IMG/VR virus record: IMGVR_UViG_3300028412_000028
Location: 1 to 21,174 of that record
Source of the DNA: a virus
Strand: one strand, 5' to 3'
DNA length: 21,174 bases
Positions 7,137 through 14,509 of the stretch are shown piece by piece. Under the pieces are notes generated by a model. That model ran no database searches, was not told the DNA's origin, and worked only from the letters and a program-made list of their open reading frames with translations. Every line of letters begins with the position of its first letter. The first letter of the stretch is position 1. Position numbers and translations under genes: made by a program.

Positions 7137-8498
7137 TTATGCTTCTACTGTTGCAAGTACTACTGCCGCTGTTGGCAAGATAGTGATTGCTCCAACTCGT
7201 GACACAAATCGTACAGCCTCTCGGTCTGTAGTGATAAGGTTGATGTCAGCGTCTGCAGCAACATTTCGTACTGTTCCTGCGTTGAATCGGTCTGCTACTA
7301 GTCCGTTCTTGAATCCTAGGATTGATGACTTTTTAAGGTCTGCAAGAAGTAGACATACTCCGTCAGTTGCGGCAACATCTGATGCTGCTGTCATAACTTC
7401 TACAGATACAAATGGCTTTCCAGCAAGAGTAGCGAAGCCACTGTTGTTGATAGGGTCATTGTAAATGAATCGTCCGTCTCCGTCTTTTAGAAGTCGAACA
7501 ATAGTTTTGATCGTTCGGTTTCCGTAATACTTTGCATTAGCATGTGCTCCCTCTGGAAGTACATCTTGCATTTCGTAGATTTTATCTATTGTGATTGTAG
7601 ATAGTGCTCCTGTAAGGTTTACAACTGGAACTCCTGCATTAGCAGTAATACCTGTGAATCCTCCGTTAGCTGTATCTCCTGAACCTGTTCCCATGAAGAA
7701 AGCCTTGTCTTCTGCTTTTGCGAATCCTTCTGCAACTCGTGTTGCGATGAATGAGAATAGGTCAATTTCTTCGTCTTCGATAAGCTCTCGTGTAAGAGTT
7801 ACGATTGCTGCTAGTTTCTTCAACTTTAGTTCTTGCTGTGCAAGTACGATTTGTGTTGATGGAATAACTGCTGCTTCTGCTACCCAGCCTACTGTTACAT
7901 CAGTTGCTAGTGCGTTAGCTTCGTATGCGTTCTTTGAAAGAGGTGTTGCGAAGAATTCTCGTCTTGCAACTCCAAATACAGTTGTAAGGTGTCGGATTTC
8001 AGCTGAAAGCTCTGTGTCCACTGCATATCCTGCGAATGGAGAACCAGACTTGTCAGTTGTCATTTCCTTAGCCATTGTATCATCTCCTGAAAGGATAGCG
8101 TTTGTGAATCCTTTTAGGAAAGTGTTGTACTTAGCGTGCTTTTCTGCAATCTTTTCTTCTTGTGAACCTGCACCTGCTTTTGCAAGGTCTTTTTGTGCCT
8201 TTACCCAAGTTTCAACTTCTGATTTCATTTCTGAAATTGAGCTGTCTAGTTTCTTTGAAAGTGATTCCTCAAGTTTCTTTGATGTCTTGTTGAAAGCCTT
8301 TTCTACAGCTTCTTCAACTTCAACTTCGTCTGCTGGGTCAGTTTCAGGAAGATCAGCTACTGCTGAAATTTCTTCTGAAACTACTTCTGCGTCTTCTGAC
8401 TCAAGTTCTTTAACCAAAACTTTTACTTCTGCTTTTTCTGATGCAGTTGCAAAACCTTTAAGCTGTAGAGCCTTGAGCATTTTTAGTAATTTACTCAT
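7137..8498 (-). CDS. Major capsid protein, HK97 fold with N-terminal scaffold domain
   Basis: 453 residues. Residues 1-125 are very rich in Glu, Lys and Ala and predicted as coiled coil (DEVEVEEAVEKAFNKTSKKL), matching the delta/scaffold domain of HK97 gp5-type proteins that is removed by the prohead protease encoded just upstream. The mature domain probably starts between about residues 125 and 160. It contains FGVARREFFATPLSK, WVAEAAVIPSTQI, KLAAIVTLTRELIEDEEIDL and the AEDKAFFMGTGSG motif, all characteristic of the phage capsid family. The leader is AT-rich with candidate -10 boxes. A hairpin follows the stop. Confidence 0.93.
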   Translation of the reverse strand: MSKLLKMLKALQLKGFATASEKAEVKVLVKELESEDAEVVSEEISAVADLPETDPADEVEVEEAVEKAFNKTSKKLEESLSKKLDSSISEMKSEVETWVKAQKDLAKAGAGSQEEKIAEKHAKYNTFLKGFTNAILSGDDTMAKEMTTDKSGSPFAGYAVDTELSAEIRHLTTVFGVARREFFATPLSKNAYEANALATDVTVGWVAEAAVIPSTQIVLAQQELKLKKLAAIVTLTRELIEDEEIDLFSFIATRVAEGFAKAEDKAFFMGTGSGDTANGGFTGITANAGVPVVNLTGALSTITIDKIYEMQDVLPEGAHANAKYYGNRTIKTIVRLLKDGDGRFIYNDPINNSGFATLAGKPFVSVEVMTAASDVAATDGVCLLLADLKKSSILGFKNGLVADRFNAGTVRNVAADADINLITTDREAVRFVSRVGAITILPTAAVVLATVEA

Positions 8499-8573
8499 AT
8501 TTAATTGTTAACTTATATAATACGGGTCTGTCGGTGAGCAGATTAGTATACCGATTATCCCTAATTGTAAATA
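8499..8573 (-). promoter_or_regulatory. Capsid gene leader with candidate -10 boxes
   Basis: This 75-base gap between protease and capsid is one of the few long gaps in the cassette. On the minus strand it holds TATACT (8545-8550) and TATTAT (8517-8522) as candidate -10 boxes; neither is preceded by TGn. The last bases before ATG are GTTAACAATTAAAT, sharing ACAATTAAA with the tail tube leader. No Shine-Dalgarno sequence is present. Confidence 0.35.
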
Positions 8574-9305
8574 TTATTTTAGTTGTCGGATTGATTGTAA
8601 AATCTTAACTTTGTGCTTTGCAAGGTTTTGTACTTCCATGTCTTGTACTGCTTTTGCAATTGAGTTGAGTAGTGCTTTTCTTTTATCAAAAATAGTTGCA
8701 GTTTCAATTTGCTTTTCTTCTACTACTTCGTCTATAGCATCCTCTACAATCTCCTCAATAGCTTTTTCTATTGTTGAGCGTGGATTAGCTGGCACTGCTA
8801 CCATAGAAAGCTCTAGTAGTTGTGACTTAGTGATTCGTCCTTTAGCGTCAAAGGCTTCTGGTATGAAACCAATACTTGATGCTGATAGAGTTCCCTCGAC
8901 TACCATTGCTTGTGCGAGTACTCCCTTTGGATTAGCCTTTGAGAACTGTAATTCACCTTTTAGTTTGTTATCCTCTACTCTTGCGTTGTTTACTTTTCCT
9001 ATGATGTGCGTGATTGATGAATAGTTGTGCGAGTCTATAAGCACAGGGTTTTTCTTAAAGAACTTAAGGTCAAAGTTCTGCATAACGAAGTCACCATGTC
9101 GGTCTTCTTTATCATCTGACATTACCATTGTGTACACATCCTCGTCTTTGTCATCTGCTCCTTTGACAACAGTCTTTTCAAATTCAACGGGTACTTCTAT
9201 AGAAAGTCCTTTGTGGGTTGACTTTACCTTATTCCAAAGTTCTTCGTAGTTTGTCACTTCGTAGTCTTGAAAAGTCTTTTGGTTTATAGTTAGAAATTTT
9301 TTCAT
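8574..9305 (-). CDS. Prohead maturation protease, HK97 gp4 type
   Basis: 243 residues. The catalytic triad of the HK97/S78 family can be placed: His93 in LIDSHNYS, Ser144 in SASSIGFIPE and Glu165 in LLELSMVAVPANP. The segment DRHGDFVMQNFDLKFFKKNP before the His and G-x-L-x-F around 117-122 also follow the family. The C-terminal 60 residues are acidic then basic helices without clear homology. It lies between portal and capsid as expected, and in known systems it cuts the capsid scaffold domain. It begins six bases after a TGATATAAT box. Confidence 0.9.
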   Translation of the reverse strand: MKKFLTINQKTFQDYEVTNYEELWNKVKSTHKGLSIEVPVEFEKTVVKGADDKDEDVYTMVMSDDKEDRHGDFVMQNFDLKFFKKNPVLIDSHNYSSITHIIGKVNNARVEDNKLKGELQFSKANPKGVLAQAMVVEGTLSASSIGFIPEAFDAKGRITKSQLLELSMVAVPANPRSTIEKAIEEIVEDAIDEVVEEKQIETATIFDKRKALLNSIAKAVQDMEVQNLAKHKVKILQSIRQLK

Positions 9306-9311
9306 AGTTTA

Positions 9312-9320
9312 ATTATATCA
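9312..9320 (-). promoter_or_regulatory. Extended -10 promoter (TGATATAAT), 6 nt before ATG
   Basis: TGATATAAT on the minus strand, six bases before the protease ATG at 9305 and within the 21-base gap after the portal gene. It predicts a leaderless protease(-capsid) transcript. Confidence 0.62.
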
Positions 9321-9326
9321 TAATGA

Positions 9327-11252
9327 TTACACCGAACACTCACAATTAATAGTTTCTCCTGCACTTGCTGACGAGTCGAGTGGATACATCAGTCCATTTG
9401 AGAAAGGCATATCGATTGGTCGCTCTTCTCCGTCAATAGCTTGATGATTATCTCGCACACCTCCCTTTATTCCAGGTGACCATACCCATATCTTTGTCTT
9501 AAGTCCCATCTGCTCATAACTTTCCATTGTTGCCAATTGTTTAATAGCTGATGTTTCAGTGTTAGCGATAGTTTCTAGTCGATAGTCGTCTACTTTGTCA
9601 TATACAAGTCCCACTCGGTCAACAAGTTGCTTTGTAGTTTCGTTGTTTTTATACCATTCTGATATTTGCTTTGATAGGTCTTTTGCTGTTGTGTCATTTA
9701 CAGTAGTTGCAAAGAACTTAAATCGCTTTTCTACCGCAGTGTCGATTGCAGTCGAGTAGTTGAAAGCTCTATCAACTTTGAATATGTCCATGACTTCCTG
9801 TCCTGATTCCATCACAATATCTTTCATTGTAGCAAGGATTGGAGTCATGAGAGTAATCTCAAGGTTTACATTAAACAATTCTTCTGCGAGGGTTTTCACC
9901 TTCACTTGTTTTCTAGCCTGCACTGAGGCGACAATTCTTTTCTTCTGGGCGTTAAAGTAGCTCTTTAATTCAGCTTTGAATAGTCTTTGCTTTGATGCAA
10001 GGCTTTTCATGTGGCTGGCGTGGTATACCTGTCGAAAGTCTTTGTTTCGTAGTGGGTGTACTAAAATACCTTGCTTTACTATTGGTTGGGCGTTCTGGTG
10101 TATTACTTCATCTCCGTCTGTTACAGGCTCTAGTCCTAGCATTTCACGCTTCTCATTGAGTGTCACAGCGTTGACGTCATGACTTGCCCGTACTAATAGT
10201 ATTTTAGCTTCAACATCTTCTGGTGTAGGGTCTACGAAGTCGATAGTCACATCTTTAGGTGCTAGTTTCCAATCAAGTAGATTTACAAGCTCGGCAATAA
10301 TAGGCTTCATTGTTTCTCGTAGAAAGATTCGGATAGAGGCGTCTGCGTTAGCGTATGTTTGGTCTTCTGTGATACCCATAACTGATGCAGGTACTCCAGT
10401 AATGGCGATAATATCTCTTGCAAGTAGTTTCTTTGATTCGATGTAGGCAAGCTCGTTAATATTGAGTCCGAGTCTTTGGTAAGTAGCGTCACCTCCGAGG
10501 AAAAGAGGCGAACCTGCTTCATTGTTTGTATATCCCTCTTTGTAATCTTGTTTGAGTCTTGTTAGTTGCTCTGGGTTAAGGACATTCTTGAATGAGAACA
10601 CGCCATCAACAACACCACCATTTTTAAGGATAGAGATTTGTTGGTTCGATGTTTCCTTATCTGCAAGAAGTGATTGCATACCTGCCTTTAATATTGAAAT
10701 ACCTTCTAGTGGATTCTTTGGGTTAGGGTTTACCCAGTAGATAGTATTCTCAAAAGGCACATCTCGTGTAATACCACTGTGAGTATCTGTGTATGTAAAT
10801 GATTTGATTCTACTCATCTTTTCGTTCCTCTCGTAGTTGATTGTGATACCTGTTGAGTTGAGGATATGTAGTTCAGTAACGATTGCGTTCTCTGTGAACA
10901 CTGAGTTGTTGGTTATCTTTTCTATAACACAAAAGCCTGTTGTATCGTGATAGATAGATGCTAGTTTCCAAAAGATGTTGCCTGTTTGGTAGTCGTTAGG
11001 TCGTGAGAGTAAGTCATTGAGCCAGTGAATAGTGTTTACCTTTTCATCTCGTATGTTCTTAATAACAAATTCTGTTTCTGATACTTTCTCTGCTCGCTTT
11101 GAAATACCTTTGTTAAGGTACAGTGAAGTTTCGTTCCAATTAAGTCCGTCTGTTGGGTTGAGCTTATAATCGCCACTGTGCCTACCGAGTGAGTTATAAA
11201 GAGAATATCGAGTATCTGCTGACTTCTTAAAGAAGTTAAATGGATTTTTCAT
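9327..11252 (-). CDS. Portal protein fused to Mu gpF-like minor head protein
   Basis: 641 residues, well beyond the roughly 400-450 of a plain HK97 portal. Residues about 30-400 are an HK97-type portal (WLNDLLSRPNDYQTGNIFWK, the NPLEGISILKAGMQSL helix, ARDIIAITGVPASVMGITED and FVDPTPEDVEAKILL). After a helical linker (about 410-500) the C-terminal part is a Mu-gpF/SPP1 gp7 head-morphogenesis domain: RLETIANTETSAIKQLATME, then RDNHQAIDGEERPID, YPLDSSASAGETINCECSV at the C-terminus, the usual H-x-x-x-D-G and N-C-x-C pattern. In most phages these are two adjacent genes. There is no stop or frameshift between them here. No separate gpF gene is seen downstream. Confidence 0.88.
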   Translation of the reverse strand: MKNPFNFFKKSADTRYSLYNSLGRHSGDYKLNPTDGLNWNETSLYLNKGISKRAEKVSETEFVIKNIRDEKVNTIHWLNDLLSRPNDYQTGNIFWKLASIYHDTTGFCVIEKITNNSVFTENAIVTELHILNSTGITINYERNEKMSRIKSFTYTDTHSGITRDVPFENTIYWVNPNPKNPLEGISILKAGMQSLLADKETSNQQISILKNGGVVDGVFSFKNVLNPEQLTRLKQDYKEGYTNNEAGSPLFLGGDATYQRLGLNINELAYIESKKLLARDIIAITGVPASVMGITEDQTYANADASIRIFLRETMKPIIAELVNLLDWKLAPKDVTIDFVDPTPEDVEAKILLVRASHDVNAVTLNEKREMLGLEPVTDGDEVIHQNAQPIVKQGILVHPLRNKDFRQVYHASHMKSLASKQRLFKAELKSYFNAQKKRIVASVQARKQVKVKTLAEELFNVNLEITLMTPILATMKDIVMESGQEVMDIFKVDRAFNYSTAIDTAVEKRFKFFATTVNDTTAKDLSKQISEWYKNNETTKQLVDRVGLVYDKVDDYRLETIANTETSAIKQLATMESYEQMGLKTKIWVWSPGIKGGVRDNHQAIDGEERPIDMPFSNGLMYPLDSSASAGETINCECSV

Positions 11253-11262
11253 ATATATAAAT

Positions 11263-11271
11263 ATTATACCA
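11263..11271 (-). promoter_or_regulatory. Extended -10 promoter (TGGTATAAT), 10 nt before ATG
   Basis: TGGTATAAT on the minus strand starts two bases after the terminase stop and ends ten bases before the portal ATG at 11252. A TSS seven bases after the box would leave a leader of about three bases. Confidence 0.58.
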
Positions 11272-11273
11272 TA

Positions 11274-12530
11274 TTACGCCACACCGATAAAAGGTTGTTT
11301 GAGTTTTGAGAATATTGCTCCTCGAAGTGAATCGCACAAATGGTCGTTACCATCTTGTGGCTCGTTGGTAGGATTCTTATTTCTATCCAACGCCCAGCAG
11401 TAGCCTTGCATTTCTTTGATAAGGTTTACACTGTCCTCGGTGTAGTAAACATTCTTACCTAGTAATAAATCAACACCTGCTTTTCGTGAGCCTTTCCCCT
11501 TTGTAGTGTTAATAGCGTTCCACCCGTAGGTCTGTAGCTCTGCTGTAGACTTTGGCTCTGCACCGTCTGCGAATATCTCTGAGTACTTTGGTATTCCTAC
11601 CTGTTCCATTCTCTCCGATAGCCTTTTGTTGATGAGTCCTGTTTCGTAGATAAGCTCCTTTACATAAATATTATCGTTATGCATCTTTATCTCGCATACT
11701 GCTGCACTATCTTGAGAAAACCCATAATCAACACCAAAGAACGAAGTATAATCAAGCTCGTCAAACTCCTTGCTTGTAATTGGTTGCCAGTCCTTGAAGA
11801 TACGACCTCTCGCTCCTGACGGTACATATCCCATAATCATATTGTGGTAATGGTCTGGGTTTACTCGCTTATACTTATCAAAGTTATCTAGCGTAGTCTG
11901 GTTGAGGTTGTGTAGGTTGTCTTGGTAGTTTGAGTATACAAATAGCGTTGAGTCCTTTTCACTGTCTTTTAGCTCTGCCTTATAAAAACCATCTATCCCA
12001 ATGTCGAGAAGATTAAACCACCTTTTAATTATCCAGTGTTCCTTTGGAGGAAAGTTAAACAGTAAGAATATCTTAATGTCTGCCTTAATCGTTCGTAGTG
12101 AATCGTCTAGCTGTAGAAAGTCCTCCTCTGATACTTCCTCTGCCTCCTCGATGATCACATCGGTATATCCTGCGAGTGATTTTAACTTTGCTTTCTGGTC
12201 GCCTGATGACTTCCTGAATCCAATACCATTAATAGTATTTTTATTAAGGTTGATTGTAAGCGTATGCTCTTTAACATCAATGGTGCTTTTGCCTCCTGTT
12301 AGTTCGTTCTCCTCGAGCCTATCCACTATTTCTTGGAATATAGAGTTACGAACATCACCGAGTACATACCGCATGATTGCACATCGGAAGTATGGCTTTG
12401 ATATAAGTGATGACATTGCATACTGACTAGCGAAGTAAGAACTACCTCCAGCACGCCCTCCACCAATAAGGATATACCTCTTGTTTGTTGTGAGTATAGG
12501 TGCGTAAGGCTCTAGTATCTTATTTCTCAT
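11274..12530 (-). CDS. terL: Terminase large subunit
   Basis: 418 residues, ATPase plus nuclease. The P-loop region is GGGRAGGSS (residues 23-31), Walker B with catalytic Glu is TDVIIEEAEEVSEED (about 123-137), and the coupling motif region is LLFNFPPKEHW (156-166). The C-terminal RNase H-type nuclease has FGVDYGFSQD (Asp268), FADGAEP (Asp322) and DGNDHLCDSLRGA (Asp396/Asp400). Length and order fit a PBSX/Terminase_3-like protein. The P-loop lacks the usual Lys (GGRGSGKS becomes GGRAGGSS), which is odd; see findings. It overlaps the small subunit gene by 11 bases, so the two are co-transcribed, and probably translated by coupling. Confidence 0.92.
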   Translation of the reverse strand: MRNKILEPYAPILTTNKRYILIGGGRAGGSSYFASQYAMSSLISKPYFRCAIMRYVLGDVRNSIFQEIVDRLEENELTGGKSTIDVKEHTLTINLNKNTINGIGFRKSSGDQKAKLKSLAGYTDVIIEEAEEVSEEDFLQLDDSLRTIKADIKIFLLFNFPPKEHWIIKRWFNLLDIGIDGFYKAELKDSEKDSTLFVYSNYQDNLHNLNQTTLDNFDKYKRVNPDHYHNMIMGYVPSGARGRIFKDWQPITSKEFDELDYTSFFGVDYGFSQDSAAVCEIKMHNDNIYVKELIYETGLINKRLSERMEQVGIPKYSEIFADGAEPKSTAELQTYGWNAINTTKGKGSRKAGVDLLLGKNVYYTEDSVNLIKEMQGYCWALDRNKNPTNEPQDGNDHLCDSLRGAIFSKLKQPFIGVA

Positions 12531-12993
12531 TTTCTAGTCTTGGGCTAGCGATAACCTCCCATTCTATCTTGTGGATTGACTCAAGTGGGTTGCCATCTTT
12601 TCCAGTAAGCTCCTGTTTATCCGAGTAGCCATGCTTAGTCATAAGTAGTTTAGCCATAACAGGATTATATTCTCCTGATATACCATTACTCGTTAGTCTT
12701 TGCTCTTGTTCGCTTAGTATTAGCTTTAAGATGTAAGAAAACTCTGCCTTTTCTTCTTGACTTCCCCAGTCATATATGGTTTCTCTTGATACTCTTAGGT
12801 AACATGCTAGACCTGCAATACTTGGTAAATTAACTATCTTTTTCAGTCTTGTCTTCTGTACTCCATTCTCATCTAGAACAACATCACCATCTTCTGTGTA
12901 GATAGGTACTTCTGTGTACTTGTCCTTACAGTCTGCAAGGTACTGTTTTGCAAGTGCTACTGTGTCTTTTGTGTAGAGTGTTGGTCGAGCCAT
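12520..12993 (-). CDS. terS: Terminase small subunit
   Basis: 157 residues beginning MARPTLYTKDTVALAKQYL. A helix-turn-helix segment, PSIAGLACYLRVSRETIYDW (about 77-96), is followed by a helix and the motif NPVMAKLLMTKHGYSDKQEL, then TGKDGNPL; these are the hallmark of the gp3-like / DNA-packaging small terminase family. It recognises the packaging site and regulates the large subunit, whose gene overlaps its end. An insert of about 20 residues (EDGDVVLDENGVQKTR) between the first helix and the HTH is an ordinary variation. It starts eight bases after TGTTATAAT. Confidence 0.88.
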   Translation of the reverse strand: MARPTLYTKDTVALAKQYLADCKDKYTEVPIYTEDGDVVLDENGVQKTRLKKIVNLPSIAGLACYLRVSRETIYDWGSQEEKAEFSYILKLILSEQEQRLTSNGISGEYNPVMAKLLMTKHGYSDKQELTGKDGNPLESIHKIEWEVIASPRLENEK

Positions 12994-13001
12994 ATACTCT
13001 T

Positions 13002-13010
13002 ATTATAACA
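13002..13010 (-). promoter_or_regulatory. Extended -10 promoter (TGTTATAAT) for the packaging genes, 8 nt before ATG
   Basis: TGTTATAAT on the minus strand ends eight bases before the TerS ATG at 12993. The TAA stop of the TM2 gene (13003-13005) lies inside the box, so one sequence serves as both stop codon and promoter. Confidence 0.6.
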
Positions 13011-13242
13011 CGAGCCTCCCCTCTTTGTCCTTAAAGTTTCCTGTTGCAATTATTATAATATCTATCAATGCCCATATACCTGTTACGAGTAGTCCTATAA
13101 AAGAAAGTGTAAGCAGTAGCATAGCGATTCCTGAACCTATTTTCCCTACATAGAATCGGTGAATACCGAATGCTCCTACAAATATTGCAAGTAGTAGCGT
13201 TACTAGTAATTGTTTATCTGATTTGTTGTTTGTTTTTTTCAT
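13003..13242 (-). CDS. TM2-domain membrane protein
   Basis: 79 residues with the classic TM2 signature: a basic N-terminus (MKKTNNKSDKQ), first membrane helix (LLVTLLLAIFVGAFGIHRFYVG, with the invariant G-x-H-x-F-Y-x-G), a short loop (KIGSG), then the second helical region with GIWALIDIIIIATG and a polar tail (NFKDKEGRLVL). TM2 proteins are small membrane proteins of largely unknown role, found in bacteria and some phages. It lies just before the terminase small subunit gene. Its role in the phage is unknown; effects on the host envelope are only a guess. Confidence 0.85.
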   Translation of the reverse strand: MKKTNNKSDKQLLVTLLLAIFVGAFGIHRFYVGKIGSGIAMLLLTLSFIGLLVTGIWALIDIIIIATGNFKDKEGRLVL

Positions 13243-13249
13243 AATTATT

Positions 13250-13414
13250 TTATTGTTGCTGAGCCATAGCAGTCACGATTGACCGTATTCCCTCGTGGTG
13301 TGCTATGCCTGCAATTTCCATTAATATTTCAAGCGTTTCATCTCTATCTTTTTCTTTGACAAGTTTTAGTATTCTCTTAAAGTTGTCTGATTGTTGTTCT
13401 GGGTGTGTTTTCAT
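13250..13414 (-). CDS. Small helical protein of unknown function
   Basis: 54 residues beginning MKTHPEQQSDNFKRILKLVK and ending TAMAQQQ. The start follows the stop of the upstream gene by two bases and its stop lies seven bases before the TM2 ATG, so it fits exactly in an otherwise empty gap. The sequence is amphipathic helical with charged and Leu/Ile residues (KDRDETLEILMEIAGIAHHEG). No cysteine or membrane segment. No family recognised. It may act in a complex with its neighbours, but nothing in the sequence shows this. Confidence 0.6.
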   Translation of the reverse strand: MKTHPEQQSDNFKRILKLVKEKDRDETLEILMEIAGIAHHEGIRSIVTAMAQQQ

Positions 13415-13416
13415 AA

Positions 13417-13797
13417 TTATTTGTTATTTTCTGATACGCTTTTAACAATTCTTACAATGTCGAGAAGTGTTATTGCTGTTGGATTAATGTGTAACTCTGT
13501 ATTTGAGAATGTTTCAAGTTCCTTTACCAATACATCATGTTCTTCTGCTAGCTCGAATACAAGTGGGTACAATGGCTTTAGTGTTTCTGATGCCTCACAG
13601 TTCTTACCTAGATTTTGTACTTCGTACCATAGCGTTGCTCCTTTGACTGTAGACTTTACTCCTTTGCGTTCAATATCAAAGTCGTTGTCCTTTGTGTTTT
13701 CCAGTGCTATTGAGTATTCATGCGTTAGCCTTTCTTTATTGGTTTCGATTCTTGCGTAAATGTTTTCTAGTGTTTTGATGTTTTCTTCGTTGAACAT
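13417..13797 (-). CDS. Helical protein of unknown function
   Basis: 126 residues, acidic, mostly alpha-helical (ENIKTLENIYARIETNKERL at residues 5-24, then EDEHDVLVKEL-type segments), no cysteine motif except one Cys (KNCEAS), no signal peptide. It lies five bases after the stop of the preceding gene and two before the next start. The start codon ATG follows an A/T-only stretch without a ribosome site. I recognise no domain. Its place in a run of short unique genes before the terminase suggests an accessory role. Confidence 0.65.
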   Translation of the reverse strand: MFNEENIKTLENIYARIETNKERLTHEYSIALENTKDNDFDIERKGVKSTVKGATLWYEVQNLGKNCEASETLKPLYPLVFELAEEHDVLVKELETFSNTELHINPTAITLLDIVRIVKSVSENNK

Positions 13798-13801
13798 AGT
13801 T

Positions 13802-14047
13802 TTATTTTTTATCTTTTTCTAATTCTTCCTCCTCCTCCCACAAGTCCTTTGTTGTGAAAGTGTATTCTATAATCTGACCTTTGTGTTCTGTTTGCCCCTC
13901 TGTGCTTGCTGATGAGGATAGTACAAGCACTAGGCTATCAAGTGTTGATGGTTGTATCTGTTCCTTTGAGTTAAACTTGAATGTTCCTACGAATTGCTCC
14001 GTTTCGTACTCATAGCCTGATTGTGTTTTCTTTTCAGTGAATGTCAT
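13802..14047 (-). CDS. Small acidic protein of unknown function
   Basis: 81 residues, beta-rich in the N-terminal two thirds (QSGYEYETEQFVGTFKFNSK, then LDSLVLVLSSSAS and QIIEYTFTTKDLW) and ending in a strongly acidic/basic tail (EEEEELEKDKK). It begins one base after the stop of the upstream gene. The charged tail could bind a partner protein or mimic DNA, but that is only a thought. No family recognised. Confidence 0.6.
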   Translation of the reverse strand: MTFTEKKTQSGYEYETEQFVGTFKFNSKEQIQPSTLDSLVLVLSSSASTEGQTEHKGQIIEYTFTTKDLWEEEEELEKDKK

Positions 14048-14048
14048 A

Positions 14049-14309
14049 TTATTTACATATTTCCACCTTTAATGTCGTTGATGGTACGAATACTATCCTT
14101 ACTGGGTATAGCTTGTTAGTCCTGTTGGGGATAGTTATATCTCCTTGTCGGCATAGCTTGAACTTGAAGTAGCCAAAGCCAAATATTACTAACTTCCAAT
14201 CTAGAAAGTCTTTTTCTTTTCGTATTACCTTTAATGTTGACATAATATCTTTTACTGTAAGCGATGTCGGTGCTAGGTATCGTTTGAGTTCTGGTTGTCG
14301 CTTTGTCAT
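14049..14309 (-). CDS. Small basic protein of unknown function
   Basis: 86 residues, basic, beginning MTKRQPELKRYLAP. A helix (TVKDIMSTLKVIRKEKDFLD) is followed by a beta-rich half (KLVIFGFGYFKFKLCRQGD and VRIVFVPSTTLKVEICK). Two Cys are present (Cys55 region and near the C-terminus) but no CxxC. It starts ten bases after TGATATAAT and may head the small-gene transcript (14309 to 13003). No family recognised. DNA binding is possible given the charge but not shown. Confidence 0.6.
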   Translation of the reverse strand: MTKRQPELKRYLAPTSLTVKDIMSTLKVIRKEKDFLDWKLVIFGFGYFKFKLCRQGDITIPNRTNKLYPVRIVFVPSTTLKVEICK

Positions 14310-14319
14310 ATATACTATT

Positions 14320-14328
14320 ATTATATCA
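14320..14328 (-). promoter_or_regulatory. Extended -10 promoter (TGATATAAT), 10 nt before ATG
   Basis: TGATATAAT on the minus strand, ten bases before the ATG at 14309. The TAA stop of the upstream 62-residue gene (14321-14323) lies within this box. Confidence 0.6.
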
Positions 14329-14509
14329 TACTGCGTGCCTTTTGCACATCTTCTGGTATCATCTTTAAAAACTTATAATCTCTTTCTACTAGCTCGTACT
14401 GCTCTCTACCTATTGCGTGACCTAGTGTGTATGCTAGGTATTTTATTCTTAATTCGTGATACAGCCATATAGTTCTATCTAGTTCTGTAAAGTTATTCTT
14501 TAGGTGCAT
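14321..14509 (-). CDS. Small protein of unknown function
   Basis: 62 residues (MHLKNNFTELDRTIWLYHEL at the start), helical, with several aromatic residues and a basic stretch in the middle. It overlaps the preceding DUF5664-type gene by 17 bases (the ATG is inside its last codons), which suggests translational coupling to it, and its stop lies inside the next promoter. No family recognised. The reading frame has no shadow from a larger gene, so I think it is real. Confidence 0.55.
   Translation of the reverse strand: MHLKNNFTELDRTIWLYHELRIKYLAYTLGHAIGREQYELVERDYKFLKMIPEDVQKARSMI

Noticed and set aside
7591-8511. Long plus-strand frame (about 306 codons) opposite the capsid gene
   Set aside because: Extremely Ser-rich, mirror of the Glu/Lys/Ala-rich scaffold domain; the capsid motifs are unambiguous on the minus strand.
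10307-10522. 71-residue minus-strand frame inside the portal gene
   Set aside because: Shadow frame of the portal, no domain.
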